Below the pieces are notes generated by a model. That model worked only from the letters and a program-made list of their open reading frames with translations. It did no database searches and was not told where the DNA came from. This document shows positions 22,416 to 33,501 of a DNA stretch of 64,000 nt, piece by piece. Position 1 is the first letter of the stretch. Each line of letters starts with the position of its first letter. Made by a program: the position numbers and the translations under genes. This DNA comes from Euptelea pleiosperma (taxonomy: Eukaryota > Streptophyta > Magnoliopsida > Ranunculales > Eupteleaceae): positions 41,782,450 through 41,846,449 of the forward strand of contig CM068545.1 of the NCBI GenBank assembly GCA_035048495.1, in the 5' to 3' direction.

Positions 22416-24015
22416 TGATATCGCTCAAAAGTACTTATTTTAAGTAATTATCCTTCTAGCATTATCACACTCTCCTACGTAAAATTATCATTTTTATCAA
22501 CTTTTCTACGTAAGAGTTTCTTCCATTGCGTAGAACACACTTTTCTGGTCAAAATGGTATATTCACATGCATTCATATGCATTTATTTGACCCACATGCG
22601 AAGCCGTTTTGTAGAAATCTCGTTACGCGATTTTTCTATCGCAGGAGCACTAATCGGACAATTCTAATGGAATGCGAGCCCATAATCAACCTCTAGAGCC
22701 TTTGATCAAAGCATAGAGAGCCAGTGGACTTAGACCAGAAGATGTAGGCCAAAGACGGGAAGAGTTGGAGGATCGAAAGAGTCGAGAGACGACCAAAAGA
22801 GAAAGAGAGACAAGCCCTCAAAGAAGAGACCAAGGAGATTAAAGCTTATCAACTAACACAAGATGAGGACTTGCTCAGTTGGTAAAGCATGTAGAAGACC
22901 AAGTCAAAGACCAGGGTTCAAGACCCTCTACTAGCATTTTCTCTTTATTTTTATAAAATTTCTCTCTAAACCCTCATTCTTTTTCTACTCTCATTATCAA
23001 CCACCCGATCCTCTCTCCTTCCTCAGTCACTCTATCCTACGGCCTACCTTGGCCGACCTCTACCATCCACTCATCACCATTCTAGCCTACCGACTGATCG
23101 CCAGTAGATCATCCATCCGATCATCCACCTCATCATCACATCCTATCACAACACAATCCACACTGTGAATGGTGGAACTATGGAGATGATATTCCCACAA
23201 TCAAATGGAGGAGATAGTGCCGAGCGTGGAATACAATGCACACCCACACATGCGATCACATTCAAATTAATGGGATGAGGTGGCATTGACTTTTAGAAGA
23301 AAAGAAACTTACCGAAAATGAGATAATTGGTGTGCGTTCATTAAAAAAGGAAAGGTGTACATGTGAAGGGTTGAAGTTTTTTGAAAACATTCTTTTAAAT
23401 TGAGAAGACTTGATAGGGAATTTTTCGAAAGGAGAATTTTTTTCCAAATAATAGAAACCGTGGGTTTCTAATATGGAAATCCACAGCTCCTATTATATGA
23501 CCCACATTTTCTAAATATGGGGGGTACCCCCTTCTTGCATAAAAAGATAGCCAATGACGTTTTCAAAAAAACCCCAAAAAATGGCTCCTCGTTCTCTTCG
23601 ATTACAAAACCCTAGCGCCTATTTCATCTTCACCACCCCATGTTTTTGGCCCAAAAAACCATAGCCGTCCTCCACGTTTTTACCCTAATTCTCCAATCTC
23701 TCCCACCGTCTCTCTCAACCACTCCCCCATGTATCAACCCTCTCTACTTCCTCAAAAACCCTGGCTGTTCTAAACCCCCTCCATCTCATCTTTTAGAAAG
23801 AAAAAAAATGAAAAACCAGAAAGAAAAAAAAGAGGAAAAGAGAGAAGAAGAAGAGAGAGGAAGGGGTGCAAACCTGGTGCGCCCCTCCTCCTTGCCACTG
23901 CTCCCTTGCACCATCGCCCATAGCTTGCTGCTCGCTCCATCGGAACCCACTGGTTCTCCTCCATCGACAACCTCCATTAAAGATGCCTCCTCACCACTTG
24001 CAGGCTTACCTAACG
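22416..24015 (+). mobile_element. Athila-like 5' LTR (element D), segment 1
   Basis: It starts TGATATCGCTCAAAAG, a one-base-deleted version of the family start. It carries the clearest tRNA-like module of the window (22864-22940). It is interrupted at 24015 by the CACTA element; the ACG before and after that element marks the break. It resumes at 33447 and, after a second insertion, at 35743, ending with PBS at 36642. This is a diverged, older member of the family. Confidence 0.8.
22864..22940 (+). ncRNA. tRNA-like Pol III module in LTR U3
   Basis: The D-arm/A-box word ttgctcagttggtaaagc is at 22871-22888. A T-arm (aggg, loop ttcaaga, ccct) has its B-box at 22915-22925. The A-to-B start distance is 44 bp, as in a tRNA. 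A TTTT run follows at 22937. No paired acceptor stem is visible, so this is a tRNA-derived (SINE-head-like) sequence rather than a tRNA gene. Other LTR copies keep the T-arm (for example 2922-2936, then TTTTTT) while the D-arm has decayed. Transcription is inferred only. Confidence 0.55.
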
Positions 24016-24039
24016 CACTACAAGAAATGTTATTTTTAG

Positions 24040-24540
24040 TGGCGACTTTTTAGCTGCGAGCTATATATCGCCACTAATAACGTACTTTTCGTGGCGAAAA
24101 TCTAATGTCGCCACTAAAGGTACTACATGGCCATATTTAGCGACAAGCCAAAATGTCGCAGCACAAAATCGCCGCTAATTGTATGGCGCGAAATTTTGGC
24201 GCGCATTTTATTTGGAGGGAAATATAATTAGTGGCAAATTTTATTGTGTCGTCGCTAAACAGTAGATTTTTTAGTGGCAATTTTATGATTCATGGCTAAT
24301 TATTAGTTTTATCCGCGTTTAGCTTTACTGCGGCTAAATGTGTACATTTGTGGCTATTTACGTTGCCACTAATAAATTATATTTAATGGCAAAAATCTAA
24401 TGTTGCCACTAAACGTATTACATGGCCATATGTAGCGACAACCCAAATGTCACAACAAATAGTCGCCGCTAATTGCATGGCGCGAAATTTTGGCGCATAT
24501 TTTATTTGGAGGGAAAGTAAGTTGTAGCCACTAATGATTT
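24040..24540. repeat. CACTA 5' subterminal repeat array
   Basis: There are many copies of tagtggcgac, gtcgccacta and tggcgcgaaattttggcgc, in both orientations. A near-duplicate of about 280 bp repeats within it (about 24085-24240 against 24370-24520). Confidence 0.8.
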
Positions 24541-24582
24541 TCACCCCTATTTTTTTTTCTCATTTTACATTAAAAAAAACAT

Positions 24583-27500
24583 GTAACAAGGTATACCTGA
24601 AACTTTTTAGGATATTTAATTCTGCAATTTGGGCCCACTGACCGCGTAGATGTTCTGCCCACCCCTTCATGGATATACACGTACACACAAAATCACCTTG
24701 ATTGGTAATGTCTAGCCATCAGATTTTAGTACTTTTTAAGATGTGATTCTGACCATTGGATTCAACCATTATTCTTCTGTACTAAAACCAATGGCTAAAA
24801 AGCATCAAACATGCTACTTATTTTTGTATGAATGTTTACGAAGGGGTAGGCTAAACATCCATGTGGTCAGTGGGCCCAGATGGCAGTGGTGAGTGACAAA
24901 AATTGTGCTTCGTCACTCCATAAAGGAGTAAAACTCTTATATGCCCCTATGCTCACTCATAATACAAGCCACGTGGCACACTGCTAGAGGACTCTGACCG
25001 TATGGATGTTTGGCCATTCCCTATATGGGCCTACATAACAAAAATCATCCTGATTAGTAATTTAAAACCTTTGGATCCTTGTACCAAAATAATAGCAATA
25101 ATGCTCAAATTCCTACGATTAAAATCAACCCATGAAAATGACTAAAAAATCTAATGGTTAGAAACCATTAATTAGGGTGATTTGTTTTTTGTAAGTCAGC
25201 CCGGGGATCGAATAAACATACATAAGGCCAGCGTCCTCCAATATGCGCAATGTCCTCTAATACGGTCCACGTCATCAAATTAATAGTGGCAAGAGATTAG
25301 AGCAAGATCAGTACCACCACGCTAGTCGATCGACCCTGAGATTTTGGTAGGTTGGTCACAGGTGATGGGCAGCCAATGATCCACTAGAACGACGGTCATG
25401 AACGAAGGACCGAGTCATAAGGGGGTAAGTCAGGTGGGGTTACGCTATGTACTGTTAAAATGTCTAGAAAATAACGGCCAATATTTTTGTTATAACGACC
25501 GTTATTTTTCTCTTTATTTATTTTTTAATTTCTCTGTGGAAAAATATGTGACAATGTATAACGGCCCTTATTTTTCATTTTTTTATGTTATTTTCCATTT
25601 TTGAAAATTTGAAATTCAAATTTTAAAATTCAAAATTTGAATTTCAGCGCCATTTTTTCTGTTATTTCCGTTATTTTCCCATTTTTGCCCCTGAGCGTTT
25701 TTTTTCGTTATAACGGCCATTATAACGGAAAAAAATGGTAACGTCCCCAGTCCGTTATAACGGTCCCCTTTAAACCTTGGTTCCGCCCACCCCTTTATTG
25801 ACATAGACACCAAAAAACACCTTATTGGTAATCTATAGCCATTAGATTTCAATATTTTTTTAAGGTGTGATTTTTTAGCCGTTGGATTCAACCATTATTT
25901 GGGTACTAAAAGCAATGGTTAAAAATCCTCAAACATGCTGATTTTGGGTACATATGTCTACCAAGGGGTGTGCTAAATATCCATGTGGTCAGTGGGCCCA
26001 GATGGTTGTGATGAGTAACAAAAATCATCTGACTTTTTGGTAACAAGAAATAAGCATATATGACGGCCTAGATGACCGCCATATGACCATCCATAATACG
26101 AGCCAAGTGGCACATACTTACAGTGCTTATTACTGTATAGATGTTTGGAAAATCCCTATATGGGCCTACGTTGAAAGAATCAGCCTGATCGGTGATCTAA
26201 AACCTTTGGATCCTTGTACCCAAATAATGCTCAAATCCAACGCATAAAATTAACCCATGAAAATGACTCAAATCCAACGCTTACAAATCACTAATTAGGG
26301 TCATTTTTGGCGGGTAGGTCCAACTAGGAATCGGCCAAACATCCATACGGTCAGCATCCTCATAGAAATGCCACGTGTCTCGTATTGGAGGCATTAGCAT
26401 GTAGGTTAGGTGTTTTATTTTTTTGGAAAAAGAAGTTGAAAGGGCTAAAAGCCCTAATCCTTTTGTCGTCCCCACACAATCCCCTGTTCTTACCAAGCCA
26501 TACCCCACCCTTGCCCTTGTCTTCACTCTCTTCTCTCTCACCACCATCTCCGGCGTCGATTCACGCTGCCACCGGCGCCGGAGTCTCTTCTTTCACCCTC
26601 TTATCTACCCCACCATTCACGTTCCCCTCTCTCCCATCATCTGTCCAGGTTGGAGAAGAAGACATCAAGGTGGAGAAGAAGACATCAAGGTGAAGAAGAT
26701 TTGATTCATCAAGGTATTCTTCATTCTTTGGGTCGTAAAGTAACAAGGTATACCTGAGATCTTTTCATTTGCAGAAGCGGCATTTTTGGTAGTCGCCACT
26801 GCCATCTGAGCCCACTGACCGTATGGATGTTTAGCCCACCCCTTAATAGACATTCATACAAAAAATCAACTTGTTTAATGATTTTTAGCCGTTGGTTTTA
26901 GTACTCAAAAAATGGTTGCATTCAACGGCTATAAGAACGCCTTAAAAAGTGCAAAAAAGTGTTAAAATCTAATGGTTATAGATTACCAATCAAGATGATT
27001 TTTGGACTGTATATCCACAAGGGGATGGGATAAACATTCGTATGGTCGGTGGGCCCAGATGGCAGAGGTGACTACTAAAAATGCCGCTTCCACAAATGAA
27101 CAGTTTCAGGCATACCTTGTTACATCTTTTTCCAAATTTTATTAAGTGTTGTAAGGGGGATTAGACAACGCAGATGTGTCATTGAACAATTCTGCTCATC
27201 AGCGTTGATGAGCAAAATCAGACTCACCTCACTACGTCGTCTTGATGCAACTTGACGCCTAAGGCGAAAGCTCCATATAAGGCCCTTCTTTTTTAACATG
27301 CTGATATATATATGGTATTAATTATAAATTTCTACTCTTTATATGGTAGACAATCTTATTTAACAACTAATCATGACAATCAAATGCTCCGGGAAAAAAT
27401 TTAGATGCATAGGACTCTTGTAGTCCTGTTGCAATCCATGTGGAGGACTTTCGTGGCCGTGCATTATTTTTTGGGCCTAATGACTGCGTGGAAGTTCAGC

Positions 27501-28248
27501 CCACCTATTGGTGGATGAACACACTAAAAATCAGTTTGATTGATAATTTCTAGCCATTTGATTTATTACCCAAAAAGCATGCTTCAATCCAATGGCTAGA
27601 ATTAATCCTAAAAAGTACTTTTCATGGGCTGATCTCAACTGTGAGAATTTGAGTAGTATTTGAGATACAAAGATCGATCCAACACCTATAAATCACTAAT
27701 CAGGCTGATTTTTTGGTTTGTAGGTCCACCATAGTGTGTGGAAACGAAATTGATCTCAACTGTTACAACAGCCATTTTTTAAACCATTAATAAAACCAAT
27801 CAAACACTATCAATGCATATTGAAATAGAAATGGTTATCTCATTTTAAGGGAGCCTAATTGCAATAAACAAAGGAAGTTCCTTAATTTATGTCGAAAACG
27901 AAGAGTTTCAATGCATATTGAAATTGAAATGGTTATCTCATTTTTTAGTATGAAACAGATCATCACTAACATTAACATCCAACATAGATTACGCATATTG
28001 TAAGCATTAAACAAATCATTTTGCCTATCATTGTTAGATAGTCATTATCAATCTGTATAATTTTGCTTACCAAGCCATTTAAATTGTTATATTTTCAAGT
28101 ATATAACCTCTTTTTTGGTTCTTAATGATATGATTGCTCTAGCATAGAAACTTCTACATTCTATGCCACTTCAGCCAACTACTAAAGCTTTTTAATCTGA
28201 AAATGTTTGCAAATATTTATATCTTCAACTTGTGCTAGGCACGCCGAT
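24583..28248. repeat. Non-coding CACTA interior made of dispersed MITE-like repeats
   Basis: Several diverged units share phrases such as gaccgtatggatgttt, tgggcccagatggcag and attggtaatctatagcc. They recur near 24630-24930, 24985-25240, 25780-26070, 26110-26340, 26740-27123 and 27470-27740, and outside the element at 43270-43800 and 44370-44560. A stretch at about 25445-25785 holds at least six (t)ataacggcc words in both orientations. Small ORFs here (for example 26385-26693) show no known domain. No supported exon is visible before 28249, though an upstream TNPD exon cannot be excluded. Confidence 0.55.
26740..27123. mobile_element. MITE with roughly 100-bp inverted repeats
   Basis: The left end gtaacaaggtatacctga mirrors the right end …caggcataccttgttac. 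Inner segments such as gaagcggcatttttggtag and its complement, and gggcccagatggcag and its complement, also pair, so nearly the whole 384 bp folds back. A related left end lies at 24583. The target duplication is unclear (TA is possible). The superfamily is not assigned. Confidence 0.75.
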
Positions 28249-29340
28249 ATGGATAAGAGTTGGATGAAAATTGAGGATAGACGACACTCTAAGTATCAAG
28301 ATGGAGTTAAACAATTCTTAGAGTTTTCATATGCCCATATTGAACCAGGGGAAAAGATTCGGTGTCCGTGTGTTAAATGCAACAATGTATATTTCCATAC
28401 TCGGGATGATGTGGAAGCTGATTTGTATTATAATGGTATAGTTAAGAGTTACAATCCATGGGTATTACATGGAGAGGAGTTTGAGTCGAGTACTGATGAT
28501 GATGATGATGATTGTAATGAGCCTGTCGAAGAAGATGAAGATGATCACGATGACATGCAAGAAATGATACATGATCATTACACTGCAGCAACCGTAAACG
28601 CTTGGGCAGGAAAAGATTCAAACAACAATGGGAATGGAGTCCCTGACTGGGAAGCAGATAAATTTATGAGATTGTTGAAGGATGTCGACCAGAAGTTGTA
28701 TCCAGGTTGCGAGAAGTTCTCCAAGTTGTCATTCATTGTGAAGCTGCTACACCTAAAGATACTTAATCATTGGAGCAACAAATCATTCACTATGTTGCTT
28801 GAGTTGTTGAAGGAGGCACTTCCTGATGGTGAGACGCTCCCCAACTCCTATTACGAGGCTAAAAAGATCATTCGTGACCTGGGGCTTGACTATGTGAGGA
28901 TTCATGCTTGCAAAAATGATTGTGTATTATTCTGGAAGGAGTACAAAGACAGACAAGAGTGTCCAGAATGCAAAGAGCCTAGATATAAATTTGATGATGG
29001 CAAACAAAAGAAGATTCCTCAAAAAATCTTGCGCTACTTCCCACTAAAATCGAGGCTACAAAAGTTGTTTCTTTCAAAGAAGACAGCATCAGATATGAGG
29101 TGGCACAAAGAGAAGCGCATTGATGATGGGGTGTTGAGGCATCCGGCCGACGCTGAAGCATGGAAAGAATTTGATAAGATGCATAGCTGGTTTGCCCAAG
29201 ATCCTCGTAATGTCAGGCTTGGGATAACAAGTGATGGATTCAGTCCCTTTTCAAACATGAGTAATCCTCATAGCACATGGCCAGTTGTTCTTGTGCCATA
29301 CAACCTACCACCATGGAAATGTATGAAGAGTCCTTTTTTC
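28249..29340 (+). pseudogene. TNPD-like CACTA transposase, N-terminal part (core deleted)
   Basis: The reading frame opens at ATG 28249 (MDKSWM, the usual TNPD start). Residues about 1-75 form the plant transposase-associated domain with its CPCVKC cysteine cluster and the ending NPWVLHGE. An acidic run of D/E follows (about residues 80-105). From about residue 135 there is Transposase_21-type sequence, with NSYYEAKKIIRDLGL, a CPECKEPRY cysteine pair and the motif YNLPPW near residue 355. Just after FFIMS the expected catalytic region (several hundred residues) is missing and the frame runs to a stop at 29385. The next recognisable sequence is the far C-terminal domain in another frame. An internal deletion is the simplest explanation. 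A small deletion derivative of an autonomous element is typical of CACTA families. Confidence 0.88.
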
Positions 29341-29786
29341 ATTATGTCACAAAGAAATGGAATACTAGCGAGCCATTTGTGTTAGCGTCCCAAGCAGAAC
29401 AAGTTTTTTATGTCAAAGACGCCAAGTTAGGCAGTAGTTGGCAGGTTGTGGTGAAGACACAAGCTCGAGACTTGTACGATGTACCAGAAGATGAAGATGA
29501 AGATGACGAGTCGAATGGTAATGACGAGCCATACCAACAAAACGAGTCTCATGGTGTAGCAAACACATTGGGGGTTAGTGATGATGACTTTGTGGCGTGG
29601 CAAAGGGATGATATTCCTCCAATACCTATTGATGCAAATCTTGTAATGCTGGATGAAGGGGAAGATGGGGATGTTGACACATTCATTAATGATGAAAGTG
29701 AGGATGATTGTACCTTCGTTGATTATGATACTGAAGAAGATGAAATGAACATTGATGATCACAGTGAGACTAATAGCTTGATGTGA
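29341..29786 (+). pseudogene. TNPD-like C-terminal remnant (DUF4216-like)
   Basis: In a different frame from the N-terminal part, the sequence reads EPFVLASQAEQVFYVKD, then WQVVVKTQARDLYDVPE. This is the pattern of the DUF4216 domain found near the C terminus of plant CACTA transposases. It continues as a very acidic tail (many D/E) to a stop at 29786. Its frame (open from 29277) overlaps the N-terminal frame, and the deletion junction lies at about 29335-29355. It is a leftover, not a separate gene. Confidence 0.82.
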
Positions 29787-29972
29787 TTTGTATGACATGT
29801 TCCTTATCATTTTGTTTGAATGAAAGCTCATATTTTATTTTAGTATCTATATATGTGCTTGATGTGTATATGTGTGCTTATAACATATCTTGTTATCATT
29901 CTGTATGAATGAAAGTTTATATTTAATGCAAACAATAATAGAATGAGAAGTGTTGCATGATAGACTATAGAC

Positions 29973-32514
29973 ATGGTCAATACAAGGCGAGGTGGCGGCC
30001 AAGCGAGGCAACCCTCACAGATCCAACCTACATTAGAGGCAGGACCCTCAAACCCAATAGAAGTTGAGGCGTCTACTCCAGATCAGATTGCCATCAGCAG
30101 TGCCGGTATGTTAAGTACCATTTTAAATTATGCATGTATTTTTTATGGTTTATGGAATAAATGTTATTGTATTTTGACTAAACAGGGTCATGCACGTCTG
30201 GAAAAAGAGGAAGGGGGAAAACTACGGGCATTACACTCATGAAGAAGAGGCGCGAGGGGGAAAAGCTAACCGTTGACATTCCACCACATCTGATGCGAGC
30301 CGTCGGCAACAATGCCCAAGCATTAATCACTGAGTTGGGCATTATTGTCAGACAGATGGCCCCACTCCAATATACCAAGTGGAAAGCCATTCCAGATGAC
30401 ATCAAGAAGAAGATGTGGCATGCTACAAAGGTGTGTCAACTCAAACAATTCTAGCTAGTTACATTTGTCGCTACTAACTTGCATTTGTATGCTTACTTTC
30501 TCATATAATATTGTGCAGCAAAAGTTTACTCTCCAAGATGACCTTCATATTCAAGGAGCTATATATCTACAACTTAACCGTCAATATAGGGACTATCGGC
30601 ACAGGCTGCATAAAGATCATTATTGCATGCATGACACTGATGCTATGAGATTGCAGAATCCCCCATTAGGTGTGAGCAATGACGATTGGGTTGCTCTTGT
30701 CAATTATTTTGGATCTGAAGACTTTAAGGTGTGAATGCTAATTAAGTTACACTACTTGCAGTTTCAATCTATCATTCATACATGTATTGCTTATAACATC
30801 GTGATTCTTGAATGCAGAAGATGAGCAGCAGAAATAAGGAGAATCGGAAAAAACAAAATATTAGACACATTGCTGGGACGAAGGCCTTTTCTCGGATCAG
30901 CTATGATAGTGTAAGCTTCATTTAAAATGTTTAGGGTACTTATGTTATCAAATAAACAATTAAATATAATAACTTGTGTAATGACAGCGTGATCCTGAGA
31001 CGGGGGATGAGCCATCTCGGACTAACATGTGGTTCACCACTCGGTTTAGTAAGAAGAAAAACACTTGGGTTGATTCGAAATCAAAGGAAGTCTACGTAAG
31101 TTTTTGTGTCCTTCTCTGTTTCCCTATCAATTTTCTTATGTACTACTAAATTGATTGATATTATCATTACTGTTATTTGTTTTCGAATATAGGAGGAGCT
31201 TAAGAAGTTAGAGTCTCAGCCATTGGAGGAGGGTGATGCCCCCATGACCGAGGATCAGAGGTTTATCGCAGTGCTTGGACCAGAGCGGTTAGGATATATA
31301 CGTGGTCGTGGGGCTGGACCGAAGCCCACAACATCAACAGCTGGGCAGCGGATTCGTGCGCAGCTAGAGAGGGAGAATGAGGAGTTTAGAAGACAGGCTG
31401 AAGTGGATAGGAAGCGGTTGGAGTCGTTGGAAAAAGAGAATGCAGAGTTTAGGACACACTTAGAGTCCCTAGAGTCCCAGGTAGCCTCGCAGCAGACACA
31501 GGTGCTTGATCAGGTGCAGGCCGCGTTCCAGTCCCAGCTTGCCACCCTCCTCCAACAGTTCAAAGAGTCGGGGCAAATTCCTACTGCTACTCATTCTGAC
31601 AGGGTAAGATCCCTTTAATTATAAAGTTAACTATAAAATTTAAAGTATTATTTGTTTAATCGGCTCAAAATCTATACAAACACTTTATTACATTTATACT
31701 TTATTTATTGTTTCTTCTTATGGATTATTGACACAAATTATTTACTGATTGCCTTAAAATCAACACAAACACCTTATTACATTTATGTTTTATTTATTTT
31801 TCTTCTTATGGATTATCGACACAAACACATCATTATTTCTACTAGTCGAAGTGTTAAGACTAGCATATATGTATGGTTAGTCGACATAAGGGATTGTATG
31901 GATCTATAATTTGTAAATATAAATTGTGTCTATTAGGTGATAATTTTGCAAATGTCAATAAAACAAAGGAGACTCTGCCGAATTTTTTGTAGACATGGTC
32001 AATTTCAAATTTAAGTCCCAACAAAAATTTGTATCCCAACTCCTAAGGTACTTGGTGATTAAAGATAGAGAAATCTGTGAGTAATGCCTTTCAATGTGGG
32101 GTCAAATCGATCTCAGATTGTCACTGGATTTATCTATTGTATGTTTTGGCTGCTATAAAAAATTAAAGTATTTTAAATTCTCCCGAGAATGAGTGGTGTA
32201 GAACTACCTAGTATGTAACCTATGTTTATTTGTAGAATGAAATGAATGGCTAGTCGGCATTAGGGATTGTATAAATCTTTAATTCAATTTATAAATTATT
32301 TCTATCAAGTGATAATTTTTTAAACATCAATAAAACAGAGGAGACTCTAGCGAAATTTCTGTAGGCATAGTCAACTCCGAAGTTTAGAGCTCGCTTTTTA
32401 AACTTAGAACTGTTAATTATTTTTAATTTATCACATATATCTCATATGTTGTATCTTTGGATAATATCTAATCATATTTTAGTTTTTTATTTGCAGGCAA
32501 GCAGAGACATATGA
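29973..32514 (+). CDS. TNPA-like CACTA protein (Transposase_24/Ptta type), seven exons
   Basis: Exons joined by eye are 29973-30105, 30186-30430, 30519-30728, 30818-30910, 30988-31095, 31193-31603 and 32497-32514. Each intron begins GT and ends AG, and the phase is kept throughout. This gives 405 codons with no internal stop. The N terminus is basic and glycine-rich. The middle (MWHATK, then QGAIYLQLNRQYRDYRHRLH, NDDWVALVNYF, RTNMWFTTRFSKK) matches the plant Ptta/En-Spm transposase family (Pfam Transposase_24). Residues about 320-395 form a charged coiled coil rich in E, R, L and Q. By analogy with TNPA of En/Spm it should bind the subterminal repeats and help pair the ends. It is the last gene before the right subterminal array. 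The exon ends are my prediction. Confidence 0.8.
31660..32380. repeat. Duplications in the last intron of the TNPA-like gene
   Basis: A unit of about 90 bp is repeated in tandem (about 31660-31740 and 31750-31830). A second block of about 110 bp (around 31890-32000) recurs at about 32250-32370. They account for the long 893-base last intron. Confidence 0.6.
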
Positions 32515-32548
32515 CGCAAAGCTTCTCAAAAACCCAATGATCGTGATC

Positions 32549-32702
32549 ATTTTAGTTATATTTTTTGTTATGATCGCGTACATATAGTTTAGTTGTATTT
32601 TTTGTTATGACGACGTACATATAGTTTAGTTGTATGTTTTGTTATGACGACGTACATATAGTTTAGTTGTATATTTTGTTATGACGATGTACATATAGTT
32701 TG
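32549..32702. repeat. 37-bp tandem repeat, about four units
   Basis: Units contain gtacatatagtttagttgta and then ttttttgttatgacgac. They lie just after the stop of the TNPA-like gene, in its probable 3' untranslated region. Confidence 0.85.
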
Positions 32703-32819
32703 GCTATATTTATGAATGAATATTTAACTTAAGCAAATTAACTTTGAAATTATGTTTCAGTGGTCGGTGGTGATTGGATTTGTACATTGGTATTTTATAT
32801 ATAATAAAAATTTTCTTAT

Positions 32820-33443
32820 TTTTGGCAATATTTAGTTGCAACTAAACATAAAGGTGTTTTAACCGTGATTAGAAGTTGTCACTAAAACTACGACACCGAA
32901 CACTTTTGTGACGATATGCAGTTGTAGCTAAACATAAAGTTGTTTTTATAACTGCGACTATTAGTTGTCACTAAAACTACGATACTGACCACTATGGTGG
33001 CGATACATAATTGCAGCTAAACATAAAAAGTATTAACTGTAACTATAAGTCGCCACTAAAATAACGATACTGAACCCGTTTAGTGGCAATATGTAGTTGC
33101 AGCTAAATGTTTTTATTTTTGCCGCAAGTCGATATCGTCACTAAAAACTACGTTTAATTTATACTTTAGTGGCGATTTGTATCTTTAGTGACAATAATTT
33201 GATTTAATTAGTGACAATATAACGCGTGGCTAAATGTTTTATTTTAGTGACGATAACAATGGCGCACCTAAAAGGTTGTCTTTTAGTGGCAATATCATAA
33301 AGTTGCCACTAAAACATTTAGCCACAGTACTTTCCGCGGCGGCGTAGTGGCGGTGAAAATGTCGCCACTAAAAGATTTAGTGGCGACTTTTAGGCATGTA
33401 GCCGCGACAAAAATCGCAGCTAAAAGTCAGATTTCTTGTAGTG
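32820..33443. repeat. CACTA 3' subterminal repeat array
   Basis: There are many copies of gtcgccactaaa, tagtggcgac and ttgcagctaa, in mixed orientation, up to the terminal inverted repeat. Confidence 0.8.
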
Positions 33444-33446
33444 ACG

Positions 33447-33501
33447 GCTCGTGGACTCCTCTCAACAAATCAATCTTTCTGCTTAAACCGAAACTTGCTG
33501 G
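33447..33501 (+). mobile_element. Athila-like LTR (element D), segment 2
   Basis: A short stretch between the CACTA element and the next inserted LTR. It is assigned to element D by position and by the shared ACG at the CACTA junction. Confidence 0.6.

Larger units (their letters stand above)
24016..33443 (+). mobile_element. CACTA (En/Spm) DNA transposon, 9.4 kb
   Basis: The ends are CACTACAAGAAAT (24016-24028) and its inverted copy ATTTCTTGTAGTG (33431-33443). They are flanked by a 3-bp target duplication ACG (24013-24015, 33444-33446). Subterminal regions are crowded with tagtggcgac and its complement (about 24040-24540 and 32820-33440), the usual TNPA-binding type of array. Inside are a deleted TNPD-like transposase (28249-29786) and an apparently intact TNPA-like gene (29973-32514). 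It is inserted in an Athila-like LTR. Loss of the TNPD catalytic core makes it non-autonomous, though its ends still look usable in trans. Confidence 0.95.

Noticed and set aside
22864..22940. A functional tRNA gene
   Set aside because: The D-arm and T-arm are good, but no acceptor stem or believable anticodon arm is seen. It is kept only as a tRNA-like module.
23640..24053. 137-codon ORF running into the CACTA end
   Set aside because: It crosses the LTR/CACTA junction at 24016, so it was made by the insertion and is not a gene.
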